The notes under the pieces: generated by a model | Told to the model about the DNA's origin: nothing | Database searches by the model: none | Seen by the model: the letters and a program-made list of their open reading frames with translations, nothing else | Part shown: piece by piece, positions 33,407 through 42,311 of the stretch | How the letters are laid out: every line of letters begins with the position of its first letter | Numbering within the stretch: position 1 is the stretch's first letter | Assembly (NCBI GenBank): GCA_020637805.1 | Contig: JACKJU010000007.1 | Coordinates: 1-64,000, forward strand | Direction of reading: 5' to 3' | Source: Nitratireductor sp. | Lineage (GTDB): Bacteria; Pseudomonadota; Alphaproteobacteria; Rhizobiales; Rhizobiaceae | Length of the DNA stretch: 64,000 bases | Position numbers and translations under genes: made by a program

Positions 33407-34415
33407 CGAATTTGCCCTGATCGAACGCTGGTTCGCTCCGCTTTCCGGCAGCGGCAGCTTCGGACTGAAGGACGACGCGGCCATACTTGCCGTACCCGGC
33501 GGTCTCGGTTCTGAGCGGGATATCGTGGTCACCAACGATGCGATTGCCGAAACCGTTCATTTCCTGCCGTCCACAGATCCAGCTCTGATAGCCCGCAAGG
33601 CCATTCGTACCAATCTCTCCGATCTGGCAGCGAAGGGAGCGACCCCGTTCGCGATTTCCCTGGCGCTCGGATTGCCTCCCGATTGGGATGCCAGGTGGAT
33701 CTCCCGGTTTGGCGCAGGCATGAAGGCCGACTGCAAGGCGTACGGCATTGACCTGAATGGCGGGGATACGTTCCGTTCTCCCGGCGGGGCGGTGGTCTCG
33801 ATCACCGCCTATGGGCATGTCGCACGCGGGAGGTATGCATCGCGCCTTGGCGCTTCCGCCGGTGACGTGCTCTTCGTGACGGGAACAATAGGTGACGCGG
33901 TGGCAGGGCTTGAAATCGCCCGTCAGGGGGAAAGCCCGACCGGTCCACAGCGCTGGCTGGAAAAGCGCTATCTCCTTCCGCAGGCGCGTGTCGAGTTGGC
34001 ACCGCTCGTCGAGCGCTATGCCAGCGCCGCCATGGACATTTCCGACGGCCTTGTTGGTGACCTGGAAAAACTCTGCAAGGCCAGTGGTGTTTCCGTCGAG
34101 TTTCCCGCTGCAGACGTGCCGCTTTCGCGCCAGGCGAAAGGGTTGCTGTCTGCAAAATGGCGCGGCATATCGCTCGAAGGGCTTCTTACGGGTGGCGATG
34201 ATTACGAATTGCTGATAGCGGTTCCGCAGGGAAGTGCGGCGTCATTCGAACGCGAAGCTTCCAACCTCTCCGTTGCCGTCACCAGACTGGGTACCCTTGA
34301 GGCATCCAAAGGAGCCAATGCGGTTCGACTGCTCGACGAAGACGGAAGAGCGATGAAATTCAAACGTGGATCATACCGCCATTTCGGGGAAATGGACGAG
34401 CACGGATGGGAGTGA
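33390..34415 (+). CDS. thiL: thiamine-monophosphate kinase
   Basis: 341 residues from ATG 33390 (MAKRPDEFALIERWF), whose start lies inside nusB. It phosphorylates thiamine phosphate to thiamine diphosphate with ATP. AIRS-type kinase motifs: LKDDAAILAVPGG, VTNDAIAETVHFLP, KAIRTNLSDLAAKGA and the Mg site AAMDISDGLVGDLEKLC, then LTGGDDYELLIAV. nusB-thiL adjacency is common in bacteria. The MFS gene begins 7 bp after its stop. Confidence 0.95.
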   Translation: MAKRPDEFALIERWFAPLSGSGSFGLKDDAAILAVPGGLGSERDIVVTNDAIAETVHFLPSTDPALIARKAIRTNLSDLAAKGATPFAISLALGLPPDWDARWISRFGAGMKADCKAYGIDLNGGDTFRSPGGAVVSITAYGHVARGRYASRLGASAGDVLFVTGTIGDAVAGLEIARQGESPTGPQRWLEKRYLLPQARVELAPLVERYASAAMDISDGLVGDLEKLCKASGVSVEFPAADVPLSRQAKGLLSAKWRGISLEGLLTGGDDYELLIAVPQGSAASFEREASNLSVAVTRLGTLEASKGANAVRLLDEDGRAMKFKRGSYRHFGEMDEHGWE

Positions 34416-34422
34416 AATCAAG

Positions 34423-35658
34423 GTGAGCGCTGTCGAAACCCATACGGGGCTGAGCGAGACGGAAGAAAACGCAGTAGCCCGCAAGAATGCCATCCTCTAC
34501 GCGATACTGCAGTCGATCAATGGCGCGGCAGCGCCGGTCTCCATCGCGCTGGGCGGCATTGCCGGCGCGTCGATGCTGGGACCAGACAAGTCGCTCGCCA
34601 CCGCCCCGATCACCGGTTTCAATCTCGGCGTTGCGCTGATGGCCGTCCCTGCCGCGATGCTGATGAAGAACATCGGCCGCAGATATGGCTTCATGACCGG
34701 TGCGCTGATCGGCATTTTCGGCATGCTGCTTGCCGTGAAAGCGATCTATGCCCAGTCGTTCTGGCTGTTCGCCCTGTCGCTGGCAATGGTGGGCGCGGCC
34801 AACAGCTTTACCCAGCAATACCGTTTCGCGGCGGCAGACCGTGGAACCAAGAAGATCAAGGCAAAGGCCATTTCCTGGGTTCTGATCGGTGGCGTGGCGG
34901 CCTCGGTCGTCGGGCCTCAGCTCATCCTTCACACCAAGGATTATCTTGAGCCCATACCGTTTGCCGGTGCCTATCTCTGGGCGGCAGGGCTGTTCGGGCT
35001 GAGCCTCATCGTCATGCAGTTCCTCGAGCCTGGCCATCCACCGGTCTCGGAGGCGCAGCGGGCCAAGGGCTCCGGCCGGCCGCTTATGGAGATCATTTCG
35101 CAGCCCCGTTTCATCGTGGCAGTTCTGTGCGGCACGTCTTCCTATGCGTTGATGTCGTACATGATGACGGCCGCTCCGCTTGCCATGCTCGCTTGCGGAT
35201 TTGACGTGACCGATTCCACCTGGGGCATCCAGTGGCACGTGCTGGCCATGTTCGTGCCGAGTTTCTTCACCGGCAATCTGATCCAGCGCTTCGGCAAGGA
35301 GCGCATTGTTGCAACGGGACTGGCCATACTGATCGCCTGCGCCATCGTAGCATTGAACGGCGTTACGCTGTCCCACTTCTACGTGGCGTTGATCCTTCTA
35401 GGTATCGGCTGGAACTTTGGCTTCATCGGCTCCACCGCCATGGTGACCGATACCTACGAACCGCACGAAAAGAACAAGGCGCAGGGTGCCAACGACTTCA
35501 TTCTCTTCGGAACCGTGGCTGCAGCCAGCTTCCTCTCGGGCTGGACGCTGAACCATTACGGCTGGGACTTCATGAATTATCTCGTCTTCCCGGTCATCGC
35601 GGTAAGCATGATTGCCCTTGGCTGGCTGGTGCTCCAGAAGCCGAACGAGGCCCGCTGA
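34423..35658 (+). CDS. MFS transporter
   Basis: 411 residues with about twelve hydrophobic segments. A loop motif reads KNIGRRYGFMTGALIG in the N-terminal half, with FTGNLIQRFGKERIV as the second-half equivalent. The likely start is GTG 34423 (VSAVETHTGLSETEE), because the frame before it overlaps thiL, whose stop is at 34415, and has no ribosome binding site; GGGAG lies near 34408. Substrate unknown. It is the last gene of the ribD-to-MFS run and converges on the sulfotransferase-like gene (6-bp gap). Confidence 0.86.
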   Translation: MSAVETHTGLSETEENAVARKNAILYAILQSINGAAAPVSIALGGIAGASMLGPDKSLATAPITGFNLGVALMAVPAAMLMKNIGRRYGFMTGALIGIFGMLLAVKAIYAQSFWLFALSLAMVGAANSFTQQYRFAAADRGTKKIKAKAISWVLIGGVAASVVGPQLILHTKDYLEPIPFAGAYLWAAGLFGLSLIVMQFLEPGHPPVSEAQRAKGSGRPLMEIISQPRFIVAVLCGTSSYALMSYMMTAAPLAMLACGFDVTDSTWGIQWHVLAMFVPSFFTGNLIQRFGKERIVATGLAILIACAIVALNGVTLSHFYVALILLGIGWNFGFIGSTAMVTDTYEPHEKNKAQGANDFILFGTVAAASFLSGWTLNHYGWDFMNYLVFPVIAVSMIALGWLVLQKPNEAR

Positions 35659-35664
35659 CGCGGC

Positions 35665-36378
35665 CTACAGTTTTTCGTCGGCCAGCCGCTCGTAATGGGG
35701 CAGGGCGGCACGCACGAGCTGCGCAAGAGGTCCTGACAGTTCGGGCAAGTCACCCTCCGCAGGCGCAAAGCCCGTTGAAGCGTGTACCGCGCCATACCAG
35801 TGCGCCGCCCAGACACCATCTGCTGGGTGGCCGCCTGCGGGCCATGAAAGCATGGCCGGGTCGTAGGCGAGACCGATTGCGCTGCACAGTCTTTCCAGCA
35901 TCGTCGCGGGGTCTCTCCGGATGTCTGAGCTGTCTATGACGACAGGCGTCTGGCCCTGTGCAACCAGTTCTTCGTAAAGGCGCGTCTGCTGGACGAAGCC
36001 GATGTCTTCCAGGGTCGGATTGTCGTACTTCGCCCCGAAGCTTGCCGCCACGCGGGCCGGGTGGCGGATCAGGAAAACATTGGTGACTTCCTTCATCCAC
36101 CCGGTAGGAATGCCGTCGATCATGTGCTGGGTCATGTGCTTCTGGTAGAAATTCGGCTTTCCGCCGGGAATGGGACCGGTAAGAGAAATTGCTACCTCTT
36201 CGGGATCGGTGGATTGCGAAGCAATGACTTCCGCCCGCATCGGGTGATCGAGGCCTGTTCTGACCAGGTAGGCCGCATAGAACGGTTCGTCCACAACCGC
36301 GAAATCGGGCCTTGCCCCGAAGGAATACATCATCGCCGTCGACAGGTTCCTGGGGCCGGACCACATCGCTATCCGCAT
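35665..36378 (-). CDS. sulfotransferase-like P-loop protein
   Basis: 237 residues. The N-terminal WSGPRNLSTAMMYSF resembles the 5'-phosphosulfate-binding loop of sulfotransferases, and IRHPARVAASF resembles the 3'-phosphate motif. No partner, such as a PAPS kinase, is near, so the acceptor substrate cannot be named. ATG 36378 (MRIAMWSGPRNL) has GGAAAGGCG upstream. It lies on the minus strand, facing the OmpA-type gene across a 252-bp gap that contains a LexA-type box; the gene would be read away from that box. Confidence 0.8.
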   Translation of the reverse strand: MRIAMWSGPRNLSTAMMYSFGARPDFAVVDEPFYAAYLVRTGLDHPMRAEVIASQSTDPEEVAISLTGPIPGGKPNFYQKHMTQHMIDGIPTGWMKEVTNVFLIRHPARVAASFGAKYDNPTLEDIGFVQQTRLYEELVAQGQTPVVIDSSDIRRDPATMLERLCSAIGLAYDPAMLSWPAGGHPADGVWAAHWYGAVHASTGFAPAEGDLPELSGPLAQLVRAALPHYERLADEKL

Positions 36379-36517
36379 TGCCAACGCCTTTCCGGATGGT
36401 TTCTTACCGGTCCCAACATGCTGTCCGGCCAGGGAAAAGGCAATCCATGGCAGCGCTGGTTGCAGCCGTGTTCTCAGCGCGTCGAGCTTCGAAAGCCTCT
36501 GTTTTGCTGAATGGCCC

Positions 36518-36532
36518 GTTCAGCGCGGGTTC
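36518..36532. promoter_or_regulatory. LexA-type SOS box (GTTC-N7-GTTC)
   Basis: GTTC-AGCGCGG-GTTC matches the alphaproteobacterial LexA consensus exactly and lies 98 bp before the OmpA-type start. A perfect 8-base match is expected roughly once or twice in 64 kb by chance, but here it falls in a divergent intergenic region. Confidence 0.4.
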
Positions 36533-36630
36533 AGCGCGGAAATGCAGGATGTCATGCAGGCGAAGCAACGGAATTGTACGGCCCACAGGGTCCCCCGCAG
36601 CCTTGCTCGCGACCTGAAAGGAGAAACAAC

Positions 36631-37407
36631 ATGATGGACCGCCGCAAGCTGATCGCCGGATTTGTCGCCCTTGGCGCAGTCTCCGCTCTGCCGTTGAATA
36701 CTGTTGCTCAGGAAAGAAAGCTTTCCGATGAGGAATTGCGCCGCCTGCGCCTGAAGTTTAAGGGAAGAAGGGCACCTGACGACGCGGAAAACGAGGATCG
36801 TGATCCAGGCCCGAACAACGATCGCGGACAGGGCGACCGGGACGCAAACGGCAACGGTGGCCGTGGTGATGGCGGCAATCGCAACAATCGCGACCGTCCG
36901 CCAGCAGGACAAAGGTCACCGGATGCAGCAACCATCGAGAGGCAGTTGAACCGCGCGCCGCGCCGCACGATCCGGCGCGAGGACCGCATTGACCGCCGCG
37001 ATTTCCCGAGGGAATTCCGCCGCCGCAGGGAAATCCGCATCGAAGCGCCGTCCATCGATATCCAGACGATCAATTTCGAATTCGGGTCTGCCTCTATCCC
37101 GCGCAGCGAGTACTGGAAGGTCGAGGAAATTGCGATCGCGCTTCGGCGTTTCCTGCGCCGCAACCGTGACGAGTTCTTCGTCATCGAAGGGCACACCGAT
37201 GCTGTTGGCAGCCGCTACTCCAACCAGATCCTGTCGGAGCGGCGCGCCGCATCGCTGAAGCGGGTGCTGGTCCGCAGCTTCGGAATACCATCCTACGCAC
37301 TGGAAACGGTTGGTTTCGGCGAGGACGAACTGCTTGTTCGCACGCCCTATGCCGATTGGCGCAATCGCCGCGTCACGCTGCGCCGCGTAACGGACTTCCT
37401 GCGCTGA
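36631..37407 (+). CDS. OmpA-family peptidoglycan-binding exported protein
   Basis: 258 residues from ATG 36631 with AAAGGAGAAACAAC upstream. A signal peptide (MMDRRKLIAGFVALGAVSAL) is followed by a long polar/charged linker very rich in Arg, Asp, Gly and Asn (residues ~25-140). The C-terminal OmpA domain follows: INFEFGSASIPRSEYW, EGHTDAVGSRYSNQILSERR, with the peptidoglycan-contact Asp/Arg in that motif. It should tether to peptidoglycan in the periplasm. The extreme arginine content outside the domain is unusual. There is no cysteine lipobox, so it is probably not a lipoprotein. The region 36379-36630 holds only the SOS-like box. Confidence 0.88.
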   Translation: MMDRRKLIAGFVALGAVSALPLNTVAQERKLSDEELRRLRLKFKGRRAPDDAENEDRDPGPNNDRGQGDRDANGNGGRGDGGNRNNRDRPPAGQRSPDAATIERQLNRAPRRTIRREDRIDRRDFPREFRRRREIRIEAPSIDIQTINFEFGSASIPRSEYWKVEEIAIALRRFLRRNRDEFFVIEGHTDAVGSRYSNQILSERRAASLKRVLVRSFGIPSYALETVGFGEDELLVRTPYADWRNRRVTLRRVTDFLR

Positions 37408-37465
37408 TATTTCAGCGCCTGTTGCAAGGATACCGGCATCCATCGGGTGCCGGTATCCTGCGCAT

Positions 37466-39100
37466 TCAGGGCCTCGACCGCCGCAATTCCTCAATTGCTG
37501 CTCGGAAGGCATTCTCGATATTTATCTCGTCCAGCTGGGACGCGGCGTCGGGCTTCAGGTGCTCGCGAACCATTGTTGCGATTCTCTCGGCAAAATCCTC
37601 CTGCACCGCAGATGCAACGTCTTCAGAAGGCTTTACTGCGTAGGGTATGACCTGCCGGCTGATACCCTTGAGCGTGATCGGTTCCAGGGGAACGGCTTCG
37701 ACCTTGTCGCGCACCAGGGCATAGGTCTCGTAGGAAAGAACGATACCGCCCGGTTCGGCGATGGTTTGCAGTCTCGCCGCAAGGTTCGCCTCGGCGCCGA
37801 TGATCGTGTAGTCCATTCTGTCCGCACTGCCGAAATTGCCGACATTGCAGAAGCCGGTATTGATTCCCATCCGGGTCCGGAAGGGCTTCTCCACCCCGCG
37901 GTTGCGCCAGTCGCGGTTGATCTCTGCCATTCGCTTTTGCATGGCAACCGCCATGTCGAGACAAGCCCTGGCATCAGCTTCCGCCCCCTTGCTTTCCGGG
38001 TCGCCGAAGAACACGAGCAGAGCGTCGCCAATGAACTTGTCCACCGTTCCGCCATGCGATTCGGCGATCCGTGTCATTTCGGTGAAATACTCGTTGAGAA
38101 GGGCGGTCAGTTCCTCGGGCTGCAGCCGTTCGGTGGAAATCGTGAAGTCCTCGATATCCGAAAAGAAGATCGTCAGGCGCTTGCGCTCGGTTGCGATTAC
38201 GGCATCACGCGCGCCGGAGAAGATCGACTTGTAGACCTGCGGCGAGAGATATTTCGAAATCTTCATCGAGATCGCGGCCAGAAACGAATTCGCCTCCTCG
38301 AGCTCGCCGTTGAGGGCGGCGAAGCGCTTTGCCTGGCGCCATTGCAGCAGTGTGAACGTCATTCCGATGAAACCCGCACCGATGAGGTAGGCAAGCAGAT
38401 ACTTGAAGGAAAACAGGTTGGCAGAGATTGGCTGGCTGACGCTGATGGACTGGATGCCGCGCACATCGCCAACCTTCCAGTCCCTCTTGGGGCTCTCGGG
38501 ATGCGAGTTGTGGCAATCGACGCAGGCCTGGCCCATGATTACGGGAACGGCAATCCGCACTTCCCGGTCGAGAAGCGATCCGCTGATCGTTTCGAATAGC
38601 CTGTCCTTGCCGCCCGACTTGCGCAGTTCGGCAAGTGCGTTGCTCTCGAACGCGTCGAGTTCGTGCTGGGCACGTCCGCTGAACGGCATGTCCGAAACGA
38701 ACCTGTAGGTGAAATTGTCGCCTTCGCCGCCCAGCAGGGTGCCAAGTTCAATCGACATGGTTGCGGGGATGGGTATGCCGCCCGCTATCGATTCATAATT
38801 GTGCACGGGATGAGCCATGCCGCTGTTTTCGTTGATGCGGCTTACAATGTTGCGGGCATAGTAACCGCGGAACTCGCTGATCACCCTGTTGAGTTCGGAT
38901 GCCTGCTGGGTAAGCACCTGGTTGGACAGGGTGCTGAGGTCCATCCAGACGGCGACGGGCAAAAGAACGATCCCGAGCAGTGCCGCAAGAGCAAACCACA
39001 GCGGCCTGCGCAGTGCCATGTTTGAAACCCGGTCGAGCCATCGCTCGTTGCCCGGCGTCTTTTCACCAGCCGCAGAGAGGGCATTTTCGCTCGCTGTCAT
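37466..39100 (-). CDS. class III adenylate cyclase with DUF3365 (Tll0287-like) heme-type sensor domain
   Basis: 544 residues. One transmembrane helix (~34-52), a periplasmic DUF3365-type region (~55-230) containing CVDCHNSHP (CxxCH, Cys193-His197), a second helix (~233-252), then the cyclase domain (~300-470). Metal Asp315 (FFSDIEDFT) and Asp359 (KFIGDALLVFFG), purine-selecting Lys355 and Asp430 (RMDYTIIG), and Asn439/Arg443 in AEANLAAR are all present. The Lys/Asp pair indicates ATP, hence cAMP. The sensor may bind heme covalently and respond to redox or gas. ATG 39100 is chosen; a short upstream extension exists. Confidence 0.9.
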   Translation of the reverse strand: MTASENALSAAGEKTPGNERWLDRVSNMALRRPLWFALAALLGIVLLPVAVWMDLSTLSNQVLTQQASELNRVISEFRGYYARNIVSRINENSGMAHPVHNYESIAGGIPIPATMSIELGTLLGGEGDNFTYRFVSDMPFSGRAQHELDAFESNALAELRKSGGKDRLFETISGSLLDREVRIAVPVIMGQACVDCHNSHPESPKRDWKVGDVRGIQSISVSQPISANLFSFKYLLAYLIGAGFIGMTFTLLQWRQAKRFAALNGELEEANSFLAAISMKISKYLSPQVYKSIFSGARDAVIATERKRLTIFFSDIEDFTISTERLQPEELTALLNEYFTEMTRIAESHGGTVDKFIGDALLVFFGDPESKGAEADARACLDMAVAMQKRMAEINRDWRNRGVEKPFRTRMGINTGFCNVGNFGSADRMDYTIIGAEANLAARLQTIAEPGGIVLSYETYALVRDKVEAVPLEPITLKGISRQVIPYAVKPSEDVASAVQEDFAERIATMVREHLKPDAASQLDEINIENAFRAAIEELRRSRP

Positions 39101-39407
39101 CCCGCAAACTCCCAAATGCCCCGTGGGTAAGGGTATTCGTCAAAGATGTATTTTGAAAGTGCCTAATAGTGTTTTGCCCACAGCCTGGGCATGGCGGGAT
39201 AATGGCGCGGAAAGCACTGCTGTTTCGTTTCTGTGCTTTTGACCTTCGAACGATTGGATTTCCGTTTGATTTCGGTTAAAAGCCGCGACATCCAGTCGCG
39301 AAACTGGACAAACTTCCGAGGGATGGACGGGGGGTATCGACCATGGTCCGATCCCGGAACCAAAAGAAGTTTCTTCTGGGGACTGTAAGCAAAGAGGAAA
39401 TCATCCA
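39101..39407. other. intergenic region upstream of hppA and cyclase (no gene seen)
   Basis: This 307-bp divergent region holds the promoters of the cyclase and of hppA. I see a 10-bp perfect palindrome, GACCATGGTC at 39339-39348, and a short AGAAG/CTTCT inverted repeat around 39363-39375, but no recognised consensus, ORF or RNA. Confidence 0.5.
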
Positions 39408-41543
39408 ATGACTGCTGTTTATCTGGCAATCGCCGCGGGCGTGTTGTCGATCATCTACGGCATCTGGGCAACCATGTCGGTCATGAATGCCGACGCGGGC
39501 AATAGCCGGATGCAGGAAATCGCTGGCTATATCCAGGAAGGCGCTCAGGCCTACCTGGCACGTCAGTACATGACAATCGCCATTGTCGGCGTCATCGTCT
39601 TCGCCATCGTCTGGTGGCTGCTCGGTGCGCTCACCGCCGTCGGATTTGCCATTGGCGCAATCCTGTCGGGCGTTGCGGGCTTCATCGGCATGCTGGTTTC
39701 GGTTCGCGCCAACGTGCGCACCGCACAGGCCGCCAGCCAGAGCCTTGGCGCCGGACTGGGTGTCGCCTTCAAGTCGGGCGCGGTTACCGGTCTTCTGGTT
39801 GCCGGTCTGGCACTGCTCGGCGTTTCTGCGTACTTCGCATTTCTGACCGATGTGCAGGGGTTCGCTCCAACCGACCGTGCAGTCATCGATGCCCTCGTTG
39901 CCCTTGGCTTCGGCGCTTCGCTGATCTCGATCTTCGCACGTCTTGGCGGCGGCATCTTCACCAAGGGTGCTGACGTTGGCGGCGATCTCGTCGGCAAGGT
40001 GGAAGCAGGCATTCCCGAGGACGATCCGCGCAACCCGGCAACGATTGCCGACAACGTTGGCGACAACGTCGGTGACTGCGCCGGCATGGCCGCTGACCTG
40101 TTCGAGACCTATGCCGTTACGGTTGTTGCAACCATGGTTCTTGCCTCGATCTTCTTCGTGGGCGATGCCGCAACCAACCTGATGCTGTTCCCGCTTCTGA
40201 TCGGCGCTTCCTGCGTGGTCACCTCGATCATCGGTACCTTCTTCGTCAAGCTGGGTTCCAACAACTCGATCATGGGTGCCCTCTACAAGGGCTTCATCGC
40301 CACGGCCGTTCTCTCGGCCATTGCACTGGTGGCGATCGTCGTCTTCTGGCTGGGTCTTGATACCGAGTTCACTACTTCGACCGGCAAGACCTTCCTTGGC
40401 CGTCACCTGATGTATTGCGGCTTCATCGGCCTCGTCATCACCGGCCTGATCATCTGGATTACCGAGTACTACACCGGTGTGGGCTACCGTCCGGTCCGTT
40501 CGATCTCGCAGGCATCCGTCACGGGTCACGGCACCAACGTGATCCAGGGCCTTGCGGTTTCGCTTGAATCGACCGCACTGCCGGCGCTGGTCATCATCGC
40601 GGGCATCATCGCCACCTACACCCTGGCAGGCCTGTTCGGCATCGCAATCGCTGTTTCCACCATGCTTGCACTCGCAGGCTTTGTTGTCGCTCTCGACGCC
40701 TTTGGCCCGGTAACCGACAACGCTGGTGGTATCGCCGAGATGGCGGAACTTCCTGCAGAGGTCCGTGTTACCACCGATGCGCTTGATGCTGTCGGCAACA
40801 CCACGAAGGCCGTAACCAAGGGATACGCAATCGGCTCTGCCGGTCTGGGTGCCCTGGTTCTCTTCGCAGCCTACACGGAAGACCTGAAGTTCTTCGCAGC
40901 AAAGGCCGAACCGGGTTCCTTCTTCGAGGGCGTCACGGTCGACTTCTCCCTGTCGAACCCCTACGTCGTTGTAGGTCTTCTGTTCGGCGGCCTGCTTCCC
41001 TACCTGTTCGGTGGCATCTCGATGACCGCTGTCGGCCGTGCCGGCGGTGCGGTTGTCGAGGAAGTTCGCCGCCAGTTCAAGGAAAAGCCGGGCATCATGA
41101 AAGGTACCGAAAAGCCTGACTACGGCCGTGCCGTTGACATGCTTACCAAGGCAGCAATTCGCGAGATGATCATCCCGTCGCTGCTTCCGGTGCTTTCCCC
41201 GATCTTTGCCTTCTACGCGATCTACCTGATCACCGGTGAAAAGTCCGAGGCCTTCGCCGCGCTTGGCGCAATGCTGCTTGGCGTGATCGTTACCGGCTTC
41301 TTCGTGGCTGTTTCCATGACTGCTGGCGGCGGTGCATGGGACAACGCCAAGAAATCCTTCGAAGACGGCTTTGTCGACAAGGATGGCGTAAAACACGAAA
41401 AGGGTAGCGAAGCTCACAAGGCGTCGGTTACTGGCGACACCGTTGGCGATCCATACAAGGATACCGCTGGTCCTGCGGTCAACCCGATGATCAAGATCAC
41501 GAACATCGTGGCATTGCTCCTGCTGGCCGTTCTCGCTCACTAA
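39408..41543 (+). CDS. hppA: K+-independent, proton-translocating inorganic pyrophosphatase
   Basis: 711 residues with about 16 transmembrane segments. It couples pyrophosphate hydrolysis to proton pumping across the inner membrane. The pyrophosphate site reads KGADVGGDLVGKVEAG, then DDPRNPATIADNVGDNVGDC. The residue deciding cation use is Lys in GNTTKAVTKG, so this is the K+-independent class. GLAVSLESTALPAL and the C-terminal KITNIVALLLLA are typical. Start ATG 39408 has AAAGAGGAAATCATCCA upstream. It is monocistronic, ending in a strong terminator at 41563-41600. Confidence 0.97.
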   Translation: MTAVYLAIAAGVLSIIYGIWATMSVMNADAGNSRMQEIAGYIQEGAQAYLARQYMTIAIVGVIVFAIVWWLLGALTAVGFAIGAILSGVAGFIGMLVSVRANVRTAQAASQSLGAGLGVAFKSGAVTGLLVAGLALLGVSAYFAFLTDVQGFAPTDRAVIDALVALGFGASLISIFARLGGGIFTKGADVGGDLVGKVEAGIPEDDPRNPATIADNVGDNVGDCAGMAADLFETYAVTVVATMVLASIFFVGDAATNLMLFPLLIGASCVVTSIIGTFFVKLGSNNSIMGALYKGFIATAVLSAIALVAIVVFWLGLDTEFTTSTGKTFLGRHLMYCGFIGLVITGLIIWITEYYTGVGYRPVRSISQASVTGHGTNVIQGLAVSLESTALPALVIIAGIIATYTLAGLFGIAIAVSTMLALAGFVVALDAFGPVTDNAGGIAEMAELPAEVRVTTDALDAVGNTTKAVTKGYAIGSAGLGALVLFAAYTEDLKFFAAKAEPGSFFEGVTVDFSLSNPYVVVGLLFGGLLPYLFGGISMTAVGRAGGAVVEEVRRQFKEKPGIMKGTEKPDYGRAVDMLTKAAIREMIIPSLLPVLSPIFAFYAIYLITGEKSEAFAALGAMLLGVIVTGFFVAVSMTAGGGAWDNAKKSFEDGFVDKDGVKHEKGSEAHKASVTGDTVGDPYKDTAGPAVNPMIKITNIVALLLLAVLAH

Positions 41544-41562
41544 GCGGGGCAACGCCAAGCTG

Positions 41563-41600
41563 AAAAAAGACCCGCCGGGAGCGATCCCGGCGGGTTTTTT
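41563..41600. terminator. bidirectional terminator between hppA and bamE
   Basis: A run of A before GACCCGCCGGGA, a GCGA loop, and TCCCGGCGGGT followed by a run of T form a long GC-rich hairpin that could stop transcription of hppA on the plus strand and bamE on the minus strand. Confidence 0.92.
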
Positions 41601-41657
41601 GTGTTGTTCTATCGAGACAGGAATGGGAACGCCGGAAAGGCGTTGCCGGAATGTACC

Positions 41658-42161
41658 TTAGAGCCCGGGCCTCGTATTCGGCGCGCTCTGCGGAAGCGAG
41701 GTTGGCTTGGTTGTTCCCGAGCTCGCGAAAATGCGCTGCAGGAAGGTAAGGTCCTTGCCGCCCGTTGGCGTGGTTCGCGAAATGAAGTCGAATACCCTGC
41801 CGTCTTCGAGCCTGTAGTCTGCAACCCTTTCGACGGTGTCTTCGGCGCCGAAATAGACGGCTACGACGCGCTGGTCGACCAGTGAGGGTTTCTGGAATTC
41901 GAAGTTCTTCACCTGCTTCTGCGAGATGTAGTAATAGACCTCGTTGTCGAAAGTGCCCGTGGTCGACGGTGTGCCAAGCGCGAGAAGCACCTGCTCCTTG
42001 CTTGAACCTACCGGGATCAGCTGGATGTCAGTGTCCGTGAGCATCGCTCCGTGGGATAGCACCTTCTGCGTGTTGCAGCCGGAAAGAGCCAGCACACAGG
42101 AAATGGCAAGGGCTGCCGCAATTCCGGATTTTGCGGGCTTCCCGCCAAACATGCACGCCAT
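41658..42161 (-). CDS. bamE: outer membrane protein assembly factor BamE (SmpA/OmlA family)
   Basis: 167 residues from ATG 42161 with GGAGAC upstream. A lipoprotein signal ends in LALSGC (lipid-anchored Cys near residue 29). The BamE core follows: IQLIPVGSSKEQVLLALGTP and the beta-hairpin YYYISQKQVKNF. It is a lipoprotein of the beta-barrel assembly machine on the inner face of the outer membrane. The next genes, a bc1 chaperone, YceD, plsX and fabH, lie divergently and are the usual rhizobial neighbours of this gene. Confidence 0.92.
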   Translation of the reverse strand: MACMFGGKPAKSGIAAALAISCVLALSGCNTQKVLSHGAMLTDTDIQLIPVGSSKEQVLLALGTPSTTGTFDNEVYYYISQKQVKNFEFQKPSLVDQRVVAVYFGAEDTVERVADYRLEDGRVFDFISRTTPTGGKDLTFLQRIFASSGTTKPTSLPQSAPNTRPGL

Positions 42162-42311
42162 TTTCAGTCTCCGCTCATTTGCAACCGGCAGGAATGGATC
42201 GCTCAATCCGGTTGGCATTTCGAGGCGTTGGGTATATCACACCGTTCAAAAGTTCAACCGTCCGCGTTCGGACGGACCGAATTCCGTTCAATTCCACAAA
42301 AAAACGCCAGG

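Noticed and set aside
39276..41558. A minus-strand frame of about 760 codons covering hppA
   Set aside because: Its sequence is low-complexity Gly/Asp/Arg/His-rich, as expected from reading hppA backwards; hppA itself has all family motifs.
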